Assembly: GCA_949358305.1 (NCBI GenBank)
Contig: OX442314.1
Location: 37,795,211 to 37,855,210, forward strand
Direction: 5' to 3'
From: Strigamia acuminata
Lineage: Eukaryota; Arthropoda; Chilopoda; Geophilomorpha; Linotaeniidae
Length of the DNA stretch: 60,000 nucleotides
The notes under the pieces: model-generated
Database searches by the model: none
The model's input: only the letters and a program-made list of their open reading frames with translations
Told to the model about the DNA's origin: nothing
Shown: piece after piece, positions 33,770 through 44,489 of the stretch
Layout of the letters: every line of letters starts with the position of its first letter
How positions within the stretch are numbered: position 1 is the first letter of the stretch
Program-made: the position numbers and the translations under genes

Positions 33770-34115
33770 CCAGCCGACAGTGTCTTTGTCGATATGGCTT
33801 GAGTAACATTCAAGGATAATGACTATTGCTGAAGATTTAGAAGTGCAACAATCAAAACATTTCCAACTCCACGTGGAGTTTATTAATTATTCATTTTTTA
33901 CTGAAATGTTTCATCCTAATCGCACGATTGTGCAAGTAATCGAAATTATTTTATTAAATTTATTAAACACTAACAAAATTTATTTTAATTTCATATATGA
34001 GAAAGAGGCCTGTATAAAACTAAAATCAACCATCCACTTAGTCTTCCCTTTAACACAAACAACGAAGAAGCAAAGGCTTTTTGTCCCAGGTGTGAAGAAA
34101 TTATTTGGTTTGTAA
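33770..34115 (+). pseudogene. Unknown gene remnant with possible intron (copy 2)
   Basis: Counterpart of 12420-12765 with many differences: a ~6-bp deletion at the DYYAI position, changes around the donor and a small insertion after the second exon start. The C-x2-C is disturbed. Less intact than copy 1. Confidence 0.35.
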
Positions 34116-34279
34116 GTTTTATAATATTCATTAGTATACTGGGTGGCCCGACAATACAGAGGCTTACGAAGGGTGACTCAAAAAATGTATACACATACAA
34201 AATTAAATATACATTAATCATTAGCTGTGGGCAGTGTTGTTTTATTAATGTTTCTAGTGCAGTTCATAAATTTCCTTTG

Positions 34280-34420
34280 GTAAAGCATTTTTTTTTTACT
34301 TTTAATACATCGATTACTGTAACTAGACTCTTATATTTGATGTCTGATATGCCTTATCTAATTAAAAAGACTACACTTGCTTTTCTAACACTGGTGCAAG
34401 AGGAACATAGCTTCAAATAC
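34280..34420 (+). repeat. Dispersed block D, copy at 34.3 kb
   Basis: Matches 12925-13070. Confidence 0.7.
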
Positions 34421-34587
34421 CACATTATCTGATATAAAGCTGAATAATTTCGCCAGACACCTCCAGTTTTTGTTAGATGCTTTTTTCGTAGAGCGATTCC
34501 ACCTTTATTACGCAATAAGGTGATGCAAAATATTAGTTTTTATTACCGGTATAATGTATTACATTTCTTTAAAATTCCTTTATTTGG

Positions 34588-34790
34588 ACAGACAGCCCCC
34601 GTCTGTAACCTGTCCCCAGGCTGCCATGGCAAAAACCATACCAGTCACACGTATTAGACAACCTAGTGTTCGTCCAAGCGTGACCATTGTCACATTTCAT
34701 ATTGTTCATTCCTTAGTATTTATTCCTTAGTTTAATTTATTAATCCATTTGTAATTTCATTTAATAAATTATTGCGTTTCTTTTTTATCT
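34588..34790. repeat. Block F with ~700-bp internal deletion (copy 2)
   Basis: Starts like 13245, but after CACACGTATTAGACA jumps to the equivalent of 14019, with about 20 bp of filler (CCTAGTGTTCGTCCAAGC). The CACACGTATTAGACA matches the third copy at 42113 better than copy 1 does, so copy 2 keeps the older sequence there. Confidence 0.6.
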
Positions 34791-35114
34791 TTCTTGACCT
34801 GCAGTTGTATTTATTTTATCATAAAAACTTTTCCAGGATACTACTTTCTAGTCCGAAATCGAATTCAGATTTTATCTTTCTTGACCTGCAGTTGTATTTA
34901 TTTTATTTTATCCAAAATCGAATTCAGACACTGGCAAACTTGTTGATAATCGACTCAATTGCTTGAAGCAAGGAGAATGGATAACTAATTTTTAATTGAT
35001 GATTACTGCATTGGTGCATTACGAAAATTAGGAATTCTTTATGTTCCTTTTCACATTGTGAAGTGTCTTTCAATTGACAATACTTCGTCTTACATCGGTT
35101 TTCTTACAGCGTAG

Positions 35115-35300
35115 TCAATCTTTGAATAAGGATTTTATTTTGCTTTTGCTTGGCACTAATACACAGTCTAAAAAACTGCTGATCACTGGATGTAAGGTAC
35201 CATCTGTTTTAAGCTGAAGCAATTTATCATTCTGGATTAGCTGCCACAAGGTCGGTCTGAAGTCTTCTGGGACTTTCGCACCCTGTGGGCCTTGTTGCAT
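35115..35300 (-). CDS. Hypothetical 61-residue ORF (copy 2)
   Basis: Stays open relative to 14455-14640 with several amino-acid changes (I to T, C to F, S to P). No domain recognised. Confidence 0.35.
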   Translation of the reverse strand: MQQGPQGAKVPEDFRPTLWQLIQNDKLLQLKTDGTLHPVISSFLDCVLVPSKSKIKSLFKD

Positions 35301-35460
35301 GGCATAATTCTGTATTATAATTATTTGAACTTCAGTTTGACTTCAAAGATCATTGTACGAGGCGTTACCTAAGTGGTACCATCGTTTTAATCCCCCTTTC
35401 CCCATTGTCGCTCTACCACGGTACAGGTGGTTACCGATTGAAGGTGGGCTTACGCAATGG

Positions 35461-35515
35461 CCACTAGGTGGCACCATCGTTGTAACCAACCTTTCCTCAT
35501 TGGCCCATTCTGATT
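35461..35515 (+). promoter_or_regulatory. CTCF-like site upstream of the B-box gene (copy 2)
   Basis: CCACTAGGTGGCACC at 35461-35475 within a single unit of the sequence that is doubled in copy 1. Confidence 0.4.
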
Positions 35516-35622
35516 ACATAACCTGTTGTCAAAAGCTACGGGAACCCATAACCCAAATCACGTGTTGCAAGCCATCTTCGAAACAACAAACCACCCGCAT
35601 CTTCCCGAAACACCAATCGCAA

Positions 35623-36362
35623 ATGGAATCGAAACGATGCGATATCGATTGTGCGACATGGACCTGGACTTCACTAACGAGCCAAGAAGTGGATATTTGG
35701 CGCCCGACACCCGCCGACGTTACGAATGCCGCGCCCGTGATGTGCAACAAGCATTGGACCGATGCTACGGACTGGTGTGAAATCTGCAGCGAATTTGTGT
35801 GCGCCGAGTGCAGCAGGAGATGCCAAACCGATCATTCCCGCCTGGCAAACCACGCGGCGATAACTTGCCCGTATTTGACACGTCGTGGCAAGTTTTTGAC
35901 AGAAACTTTGGCAGGTTTGCAAATGATATTGAGAGATGCCGACACATTCAAAGATGTGATCGAAAGGTCGGCGAATCTGTGTATTATTGGCGAAACCAAG
36001 AGCTTGATATCCCGATTGGAATTCTTGAAGATAAAGAATACAACATATCTACTGATGAACGATCGTTTCAGAACTGAAGGTTAGTTGCAATTTTATTTAT
36101 TGTTTATTCATATATTCACACGTTTTATTTGTATTCGCTTGCAGCATATGGAGCGATGTTACAAACAGGTCGTGTAAAAAAATCGATTTGCGATATTTTT
36201 AATCAACATTTGAGGACGACAACGGGCGATAAACAGACGGGGAAGTTGGCGTTGTCCAAGATCAAAAATACGATTACGTGTTTGTACGGTCAAACGCGCA
36301 ACTACCACACATTCGCGTTAGAAGCGGAACAGTCATTGGGTTTGGGTACGCTTGCTGTATAG
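35623..36362 (+). CDS. B-box zinc-finger protein, two exons (copy 2)
   Basis: Exon 1 is 35623-36079, the intron 36080-36144 (65 bp) and exon 2 36145-36362; 224 residues. All eight B-box ligands are kept. Compared with copy 1 I count six amino-acid changes (P74L, S to T, H to Y in exon 1; L to I, W to R, Y to C in exon 2) and about six silent ones, no indels and no stops. One silent change falls in the codon split by the intron, so the reading frame survives across the splice. The frame is open upstream to 35353, so a longer N-terminus is possible. AATAAA follows at about 36391. Confidence 0.75.
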
Positions 36363-38305
36363 TGTATATTTTTTCACGTATTTTTCAGGGCAATAAAATC
36401 ATTTTGTATTCATATTGAGTTGTTATATTATTTCTTGATTTCTGGATTCTAGTCTGCCTACCGATGTTCAGATATTCAAAAATGACAGCCAAAAATGTAC
36501 TTAAAGTAATTGAAATCGTGTTGTCAGCTTTAGAATATTCCAGACAAACGAACGAATAAGAATAAAGAAAAAGCACTGCAACAAACTGTGGATTCCCTAC
36601 TTGCTACTGCTAGCGAGTTAATTAAAGTTTCATTTCTGTGGCACAACCAGAAAAAGCTCACTCGATTAACACAACCTGACTACATATATTTTACTTTAAG
36701 TGAGCCACCGTTTGCTTCACTTTAGAAAGGACTTTGAATAGATCATTTGTTTTCCTTAATTTGTTTAAAGTGATTTGCAGATTTTGCCATCCGATGTGCA
36801 GTTTTGCCATTTACTTCTACAGTTTTGCCATTTTCAACTGCAGTTTTGTCATTTCTACGTGCAGTTTCACGCTTTTTGTGTAGTTTTGTGACGTGAGTTT
36901 TGCCACATTCAAACTGTTTTACTTCACACCCAATAGATATCAACGACATGGACGGTAGACTAAGAGCTGCCGCGCCCACCGGGACGACTCATATCTTTCG
37001 GTCTTTTTGTGGACGAAATTAAACACCAATTTACAGTACCAAAACACCAAAACACCAAAAAATTACAAAAACTAATTCCAAACTTCTCAATTTCCACGGG
37101 ATTTCATCACAAAATACGCAGAAATACGCAGTTATTTGCACTTTATTAAAGTTTTGTCATAGTTTTGCACGTCTTTCGCTTTTTCTCATAAGTTAGCTTT
37201 GCACTTTTATCGCTCTTTTTCTCAGTTTTTTAGTTTGTTCCTACTCTTTTACACTTCAGGTCGCTTTTTCATTATTTTCAGAGTTTTTTTTTACAATTCC
37301 GTCGCGTCAACCAAAATGAATTTAATTTTATTATGGCATTATGTAGATGGGGGTTTATTGACTCGTATTAAACTGTTATCAACAGCTGAATGAGATGATA
37401 AAATGCTTAATTGAACATGTGCATGTACACCTGATGTTGGTTCAGAGGTTGTGTTAGTGGAGGAAGCAAGGCAGTCGCAAGGCAACTGACAAGTGAGGTT
37501 TTCTAAAAACCCTCCCGATCTGGTGGATCTGGGTCAGGTCTCGGTTGGTTATTATTTTTGTGATCTTTATTTTGTTTTGTAAATTATGTTTGTTTTAAAT
37601 TAATTTTTATGATTTTCTCCCTGGTCTGTTAAGTTCTGACCTAGTGAACTGTTTTTTAGTTTGATTCGGATCATTATTGACTCGCATAATCTATTTTTCT
37701 TACAAAAAAAGCAAAAAAAAGAAAAAATAAAACACCTGGCTGGTGTCGTGCAGGATGTTTAAATATCACGATAATAACCAAGCAGTGGAAACATCTTAAA
37801 AATGGTGAAATCCAACAGTTATCACCTGAAATATCACCAATGTTCCAGAATCCAAAGTAAATGAAATGATCTCAGTGTCATCTCATAATCTAAGAGATGC
37901 TTTGTAAGTAGTGTGACCGCTTGGCCACCCAAGGTTGAACCCCTTCACCGACAAACGGCCAACTTCATCCAGATAAGCTTAACCCTTCGATTGATGACAG
38001 AGAGAGAGAGAGAGACAGTAAGAATTGTAGTTATTGTGTCACCTGGCTCCAATGTATGCAAATCCCGTTTGAGGGTCTCCACCGCCAGGGGGAGTTATTC
38101 TGTAATCTTCCCGACCGAGAACGCTTAACGGGACTTCCGGTTCTTAGCGTTAACGTGTGCAGGTCGTACTTTGATTTTACAAGAATCTTGATCACTGATC
38201 AAATCTTAACTTGACTGTTTTTTTAAATAAATAGATGCAAACAAATGCAAAATCTTTTTTTAATAATTAAAGCAGACACATTTTTATAAAATAGAATATA
38301 GTTTA
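36363..38305. other. Region after the B-box gene (copy 2)
   Basis: Holds an extra ~170 bp near 36555-36715 absent from copy 1 and GCAGTTTTGCCATTT repeats at 36775-36900. A junction at about 37297-37355 marks where copy 2 lacks 16541-18234 of copy 1 and has about 50 bp of unrelated filler. The A-tailed repeat lies at 37556-37746. No gene supported. Confidence 0.5.
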
Positions 38306-38582
38306 TGATACATCATATACCAGTTTATTTTTAAGAAAGTGTGACAGGATTTCGTCAACAGGCATTAGAAGTTTGATAGAAAGAAATAATCCTTTTAAAA
38401 AATTCATTTTAAGTAATTGCCAGAAAATGAATCAAGTCGGGGTGGAAGAAATAGAAGCGTTTTGTGTTTCCTCTCTTGCCAGTACAACAGAAAATCTTAA
38501 TGCTGTCCTTGTGAAAACTTTGATTATTCGTCAACTGCAAACTTTACATCTAGAATTGTACAAAATGGGGGCGCAAACTTGA
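38306..38582 (+). pseudogene. Leucine-rich-repeat remnant (copy 2)
   Basis: Same LRR pattern as 19228-19500 but with the frame continuing past the copy-1 break to MGAQT and a stop at 38582. About two cysteine-containing repeats. Confidence 0.45.
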
Positions 38583-38749
38583 TTAGAGGATTGTCTAATG
38601 CCCTTGAAGTTCCTAGGAACATTTCTTCAAACAATAATAACTCCAAAACAGCTCTGATTTAACAAAAATTTTGACTAACAATCAGGATACCGACGCAGCT
38701 ATCATGAAGCATTACACTCTGATAATAAAGATACTAATTTGAGTGTTAT

Positions 38750-38959
38750 TTGTAAATTCCTTTGGTCAAGCATTTTTTTTACTGGTTAGTACATCCTTAC
38801 TGTACCTAGGCTCTTGTATTTTATGTCTGATACGCCTCATCTAATTAATAACACTACACATTGCTTTTCTAGTACTGGTGCTTATAGTAATAGTTGTCTG
38901 ATGTGAAAAAATGACCAATATATTACTTGGCAGCACATACTTGAAGTATGGAAGACATC
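38750..38959 (+). repeat. Dispersed block D, copy at 38.8 kb
   Basis: Matches 19670-19878. Copy 2 ends in it and unrelated sequence follows. Confidence 0.7.
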
Positions 38960-39346
38960 GGATTGCTATTAATGGCCAAGATAAGTTGTATCGTACCAAT
39001 TTGATGGTGCTCTACAACTTTCTAATTGGAAATTTTGCTGTATCTTAAACGGTTTAAAAGTTAGAAAGTGAATGACCTTGAAAATGACCTTCAAGGTCAA
39101 ATTTGATGAAGTCATTGGATTGCTCTTACCCAACTTCCTATACGATCGCTTCATCAAATTTGGCCTAGATGCAATTGCTCAGGAAATATTTGGAGGGAAC
39201 CAGACTTTCAGAACACCCTGTATTATATTTAGATGCACACTACAAAAAAAAATAGATTTCCTGTATGGAAATCTATTAGAAAATGGAATGGAAAGATCTA
39301 CTTTACATTGGTTTTCCATTAAATTTCCATTATGTATAAATGTCAT

Positions 39347-39686
39347 CTTTCCATATAACTTTCCAGTACATAAAGAACTGTTTTCCATATAACTTTCCAG
39401 TACATAAAGAACTGTTTTCCATATAACTTTCCAGTACATAAAGAACTGTTTTCCATATAACTTTCCAGTACATAAAGAACTGTTTTCCATATAACTTTCC
39501 AGTACATAAAGAACTGTTTTCCATATAACTTTCCAGTACATAAAGAACTGTTTTCCATATAACTTTCCAGTACATAAAGAACTGTTTTCCATATAACTTT
39601 CCAGTACATAAAGAACTGTTTTCCATATAACTTTCCAGTACATAAAGAACTGTTTTCCATATAACTTTCCAGTACATAAAGAACTG
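39347..39686. repeat. Perfect 34-bp tandem array, 10 units
   Basis: TTTTCCATATAACTTTCCAG followed by TACATAAAGAACTG, ten times, with only the first base of unit 1 differing. Because 34 is not divisible by 3 and the minus strand has no stop in any frame, three overlapping minus-strand ORFs of 122-154 codons result; they are artefacts. The preceding 100 bp carry diverged pieces of the same motif. Confidence 0.95.
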
Positions 39687-39694
39687 AGAAAGAA

Positions 39695-40293
39695 TTGAGA
39701 CCAAGTATCAAGGTCAGGGCGCTTGAAATGGTGGCCTTATCATTGAGAACACCAGGAAAGAAGTCGTGGGTTCACGATACTGTGATCGACTTCTATATGG
39801 CCATGATTCAGCAGCGCTACCCAAAAGTATTTGCGTTCCCGACTAGCCTAGTTCAGCTATTGATATCTCCAAACCAATCAGGCTCATGGGACTGGTTAGG
39901 CAACTCGCCCGATATACCGAAATCTCACCAAAAGATTTGGTTTTTCCCTTTACCTGAGCCTCAACACTGGAGGTTATAGACATGACAAGAAAACCAGCGA
40001 GCTTAGTACTCTACGATTTTTCGGGACCAGTTGACATACTCCACGGATACTATTGGCTAAATATACTTACAAATTTGACAAGCGCAAGGATTTACTTGCC
40101 AACTCATCAGCGCTGGAATCCACCACGGGTGGCTCAGCTTGACTCGGATTCCTGTGGAGCTATGATCCTCCACTTTGCCCGATGATACATGTTAAACCGA
40201 GACCTTATGAAACTGGCGGAGAGAGCCGAATTACGCGCAAGAAAGGTGTATAAAATTCACCAAAGAGCATTCACACCATTTTTGAAGTGTTAA
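39695..40293 (+). pseudogene. Ulp1/C48-like cysteine protease, best preserved copy
   Basis: Nearly complete C48 domain. The N-terminal WVHDTVIDFYMAMIQQ leads to VFAFPTSLVQLLIS and then EPQHW with the catalytic His. In another frame VIDMTRKPASLVLYDFSGP carries the catalytic Asp, and AQLDSDSCGAMILHFA holds the oxyanion Gln and the nucleophile Cys. One frameshift lies just after the His-Trp (about 39970) and a stop follows HFAR; a further open tail runs to 40291. All four active-site residues are present, so decay is recent compared with 139-658. Such proteases occur in several DNA-transposon families; no transposase was found nearby. It starts 9 bp after the 34-bp array. Confidence 0.7.
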
Positions 40294-41025
40294 TTTTTTT
40301 TTTATTAGATTGTGTAAATTGAAATCTTGAACAGTGTTGAGATTATTACAATAGCCGAATTAAAAAGTAGACTAACATTTCAAACCTTTTTTTCTCAAAA
40401 CTTTTCAGTAAGAGATAATTTTTTTAAGAACAGTTCTAGACTAATTAGATGGTTCTCTACAACTTTGCAATTGACATTTTTTGCGTAGCATTGTTGGTTT
40501 AAAAGTTACAGTTGCAAAACAGTGATGCAACAATGTCACATGAATTTAACATGTTTCATTGAATTCGTCACATGTCATTTACTTAAATTCATAATCAAAA
40601 GTATTTTTAAATTAAAATAATTGTGAAATAATTCATCTGGTAGGTGTTCGGCGGGACACCCTGTATCTAGAGGACATAAAACCATGTCATTCTTCTATCT
40701 TTTGTTCCACAGAATGTTCGCGATTGAATATTGGTTATTGCATCACTAAAAAAAATAAGGGTGGTGCAGGGATCAGCCCAACAATTATAGACTAAGCAAT
40801 CCAATTAAGGGACAACCGTGTGCTTTTTTATCTATCTTATATCAAAATTGGATAAGAGGAATTTTTCTAAGCAGAGGTCTAAGCACCTTTAAAGTGTTTT
40901 GCATAGACAATGGAGTAGTAGAGAACATTCATGTGCACAAAGTAAATACAAATTTTATTTAAAATTAATTATACAAATTGTTTGTAATATACAGTATCTA
41001 TATCTATATACGTTACTGTATATTC
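40294..41025. other. AT-rich intergenic
   Basis: No gene supported. GGCGGGACACCCTGTAT at about 40650 resembles element termini common in arthropod genomes; a related ACACCCTGTAT lies at about 39214. Confidence 0.4.
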
Positions 41026-41029
41026 ATTC

Positions 41030-41310
41030 TGGCGCCGCAGTTTTTGGAATATCCATCCATAGTTTCTCAGTGCAGTTTATATGGAGATGTTGCAAACATC
41101 AATCTAAACAATTTTATTGGCAAAACACTGGATAAAGAGCTAACACTAAAAATTAATGCGAAGAATGCTAATAATCTGATAGTCACACTACACGAAATAA
41201 CCGAAAACGAAGTTAGAGACCTTAATCAGTATATAAGGTATATAGGTCAGAGGTTTGTTAGACCCGAGGGTTTCTTGGTCCTGGACAAAAACCCTGACTA
41301 CCATTCCGTT
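41030..41310 (+). pseudogene. Possible Tudor-domain exon fragment
   Basis: After an acceptor-like GCGCCGCAG (41040) the frame reads FLEYPSIVSQCSLYGDVANI, then LDKELTLKINAKNANNLIVT and a 40-residue tail ending VLDK. The pattern of a hydrophobic stretch, C-S-L-x-G, about 20 residues, K-E-L-x-L-K and L-I-V-x-L resembles the C-terminal part of extended Tudor domains in germline RNA-silencing proteins. The aromatic-cage part is absent. This is a weak match; it could be another family. Confidence 0.3.
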
Positions 41311-41390
41311 CTGGGTGTTTGTTCAGTCAGCATCATCGTTGTTTTCGTTGTTTTCTCTCACCAAACGCATCATAATGGCGATCAGTTTTA

Positions 41391-42044
41391 GTTTCGGTCT
41401 GCCATTATAACGTACCTTTTTCTTTTTCCTTTTTCTTCTTTATTTTCCCGACTCCTGTTTTACTTATTATTTGAACTAGTTTTTCTTTTTTTCCCTAGTT
41501 TCACTTAGATTTTATTTCACATATTTTTTCTTTTTCTTTTTTTTTTGCCTTCATCGCCATGCCCCCAGCGTTTTTGAAAGCAGGCGGGATTTGGTGGCGA
41601 AATTCCTTGGTCTATGGCATGGTTGTTTTATAATCCAAAGCAAAATCCTTGGGACTCACATAATCATGCACCTGTTGTTCGATTTGAGGTCAACAGTCAT
41701 TGTGGCAGGGCGCTTAAATGGCTGCCCGTCTATGAGAAGAATGGAGTGCAATGAAGGGTCAACAACCTAAAAAAAGGGATTAATTTTAATCACTTGTTGC
41801 TGTGGTGTGATTCCTTTAGAAAATAGACTTCATATATTTCTTTAGCTTTAGACTTGGTTTTGGTTTAATTTTAAATTCTTTTTTTTCTTCTTCACTTAGT
41901 CAAAATTATCGAACAATCTTTTTTTGTTTTATTAGATTCGGGTTTATATTCAGTCTATGTAGTCTTAGTTTACGCTTTTTCAGGATTAATTCTATCCTTC
42001 ATACACTTCTGAACAGTTGTCAAGTTAAGAAAGGTTCATTCCTT
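41391..42044. other. T/C-rich low complexity
   Basis: Runs of TTTTTCTTTTTCC and similar. No gene seen. Confidence 0.5.
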
Positions 42045-43080
42045 TCTTCGGACAGACAGTCCCCATCTGCATAACCTGTCCCCAGGCTGCCATGGCAAAA
42101 ACCACACCAGTCACACGTATTAGACAGAAATACACAAAACAAATCAATTTAAAACACTCCTGAACAACTCAACTGATGAATGACCAATCAGCGAGCAGCT
42201 GTATACTACTACCAGTCATTTTAATTTAGACCTACTTGAATTACAATTTCAGAAGTAATTAATACATTGCTATTGCTATTAAATCTAACAAGTTGTGGTG
42301 ATCTCGATTATTATTTATTATTTTCTAATAAAATATCACCACTTAAAATAAATTTGTATTTTATATTTTTAATCACTTTGGTTTGGCACACAATAAACCA
42401 AGTCTGGAAACTCTCCAGGCATACTTCATCCCAAATTGGCTGGGGTGAACTATTTATTAACCAGTTTCGATGCAACAATATGTTGCACCAAAATGAGCTA
42501 ATTGTGCGCAGACACGAAGTGTGCCAAGCTTGAAATTACAGTCTTGATTTCACAACTAAACCAACAACACACTTGTCACTGTTCTGCCTAAACTAGCGTT
42601 ACTGACCGTGTTAGCATTCCTTGTGTATTGAGACATTCGCTTGCTTTGCACAGTTGCAAAGCCAGCACTCCATCACTGATACATGCACTTATTGCTAAGT
42701 GTTAAGTATACTTGTTTTGGGAAAACCAAGCTCTTACTCGCCGAGAACCACCAGCATAACGAGGACGAGGACCCCCGGCACGAGAACCCCCAACTCAAGG
42801 ACCACCCGCATCGCGAGGACCACCGTGAGCAGTTCCAGAGTCGTCTCCATCGCCGCCAATCAGTGACTAACGACTAACGAGGGAGAGGAAGAAGTCGGCG
42901 CCCGCCATTTGTATTTCGCGCGCTTTTCTTTGTTCTATTATTTCGTGACCGTTGTCACATTTCATATTATTTATTCATTAGTTAAATTTATTAATCCATT
43001 TGTAATTTCATTTAATAAATTATTGCGTTTCTTTTTTATCTTACTTGACCTGCAGTTGTATTTATTTTATCATAACCCCT
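42045..43080 (+). repeat. Block F, third copy
   Basis: Diverged counterpart of 13245-14155, including the His/Asp-rich low-complexity segment (ORF 42683-42877) and the start of the tandem block at 14122. It has about 100 bp more (42416-42530) than copy 1. Confidence 0.65.
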
Positions 43081-43281
43081 AGACATTTTATCAAACTTCG
43101 ATTAATGTTTTAACTGTGATTATATTTAGATATAAACCCGGATCGCAGCAAAGTACGCCCATAAAAATATACAAACCAAACAAGTTTTCTTAGAATCCGT
43201 AGGTGTCGACACAATCGTCATCGACCAAGATGGACTCCTGAAGAAACGTGCACTGAAGACGTCGACCCTTCGGACTGGCGA

Positions 43282-43509
43282 TTAGGCAGCTTTTTGCGAG
43301 TAAACTAATGAATGCGATTGATCAAAGTACGCAGCTGATTGGCACACCTCTTTCCAGGTTCTCTGAATACTGTTGGTGCCACGGCCACGCCCAAAGCGTC
43401 GTCGCTGCGGCACAATCTCGAGCCTGTCGCCGTCACAACAATAACCATTAAGGCTGTCCACGACCACAGAAACCAAAACCACGCTATTTTTTCCGGTTCT
43501 AAATGGCAA
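43282..43509 (-). CDS. Hypothetical ORF, possible gene fragment
   Basis: 75 codons with GC-rich, protein-like composition (RRRFGRGRGTNSIQRTWKEV) and no ATG context to favour it. The opposite strand is interrupted. No family recognised. Confidence 0.25.
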   Translation of the reverse strand: MPFRTGKNSVVLVSVVVDSLNGYCCDGDRLEIVPQRRRFGRGRGTNSIQRTWKEVCQSAAYFDQSHSLVYSQKAA

Positions 43510-43632
43510 ACTTAGAGAACTTAGAACTTAGAATCAAACATGGAGATTTCCACATGTGCAGTTGAGACCGATTGCATACCATACGTAGGGCGATCAGTTG
43601 ATGAATAAACTGCAGATGTAACTACGACATCC

Positions 43633-43731
43633 CACATTCTTTGTGTAGTTTGCCGAAAATGGTTCTACAAAGGGTGTTTAGGTTTAAATAGTACACCAGA
43701 ATATTTCATTTGTCATTTGTGTGACTTATAA
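43633..43731 (+). pseudogene. PHD-finger-like fragment
   Basis: Frame reads HILCVVCRKWFYKGCLGLNS and then ICHLCDL before a stop. It has C-x2-C, then W-F-Y-x2-C, then C-x2-C, so the PHD order is present but the His ligand is Tyr and the first Cys pair is missing. An acceptor-like AAACTGCAG lies 23-30 bp upstream. Likely a decayed relative of the PHD at 20825, or a LINE ORF1 piece. Confidence 0.4.
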
Positions 43732-43814
43732 TTTTTTAAATAAAATAAAATCCACACAATTTGGATGTAAAGGCAAATTGGTAATCGACTATTTGGGTCA
43801 GTCGAAGAACCCTG

Positions 43815-43885
43815 CGCTTATGGATTGATCATTTGTGGCGCCCGAGGACCGACACGACGATTAACACTTCCTGGCAACCGGGGCC
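43815..43885 (+). repeat. Copia 3'-end fragment
   Basis: CCTGCGCTTATGGATTGATC through CTGGCAACCGGGGCCC matches 51045-51125, the end of the copia pol remnant. Confidence 0.6.
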
Positions 43886-43970
43886 CTACGCCTACTCAAT
43901 CTCATCTACAAAAGTAAACAAACATTTTGAATGTTTTTATTTTTGGTAATTTTTGGTAATTTTTCATAGA

Positions 43971-44390
43971 ATGGCCAACGTAATTCCACACGAACTGACC
44001 GTAGGTGTCTATTTTTTCTTTAAGGAAGAAGTAAAGTAAGTTTTTAAACTTTATTTTGTTTTGGGATGTCCAACTTGCGGCCCAACATACATTTTTAAAA
44101 CATTTACTTATATATTTGTAGATGCGACAATTGCAAGTGTTTTCCCTGCAGATCACCTTTTTGAGAACTGGAAAGTCGAAGGTGATCTGTTGCTACTTTC
44201 TTGTAAATGTGGAAAAGTTTTTCGAGTGGTAAGTTTTTTTTATAAGATTTAAAAAAATATACATTTTTTAAATATATTTCTTTTTTAGCGATCTGATAAT
44301 GTTGTGTCCGGCGCCACGCCAACATTAAAAACAGCAATAGATAAAATCCGGCCAAGATTGTTCGCGACTTCGGTCTCACATCAATGACAC
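43971..44390 (+). pseudogene. Zinc-motif FPADNL gene, three-exon copy with a 2-nt deletion
   Basis: Exon 1 is 43971-44035 (MANVIPHELTVGVYFFFKEE) with a GTAAGT donor. Exon 2 runs from 44122 to a second GTAAGT at about 44229 and carries CDNCKC, FPADHLFENWKVEGDLLLLS and CKCGKVFRV. Exon 3 runs from 44289 (SDNVVSGATPTLKTAIDKIR) to TGA near 44387. The CDNC...CKC pair could form a small zinc ribbon. Relative to 9823, exon 2 lacks two bases between CDNCKC and FPAD, so the frame breaks there. Splice signals are intact. Family unknown. Confidence 0.5.
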
Positions 44391-44489
44391 TTTCATGAAA
44401 TCAGACGCCACCAAATACAGAATCACACGGCCCTCACTAAACACTACCTCATTCGAAAAGGAATACAATTCTCCAAATTGTGCACATTT

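Larger units (their letters stand above)
21720..38959. repeat. Copy 2 of the ~21.7-kb repeated unit
   Basis: Matches copy 1 with an offset of 21719 to 21724 over the left 11.4 kb. The right part is shorter because of a 31-bp minisatellite contraction (about 370 bp), loss of about 700 bp opposite 13313-14018 and loss of about 1.7 kb opposite 16541-18234. It also has an extra ~170 bp near 36555-36715. Past 38959 the sequence is unrelated to what follows copy 1. Confidence 0.95.

Noticed and set aside
1-38959. Polinton/Maverick or other giant DNA virus-like element
   Set aside because: Protease relics are present, but I found no protein-primed polymerase, retroviral-type integrase belonging to such an element, ATPase or capsid gene, and no long terminal inverted repeats.
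39179-39711. Three overlapping minus-strand ORFs of 122-154 codons with a Tyr/Trp/Lys-rich 34-residue period
   Set aside because: They are the three frames of the 34-bp tandem array, which happens to lack stops on the minus strand. No start context or conserved domain.
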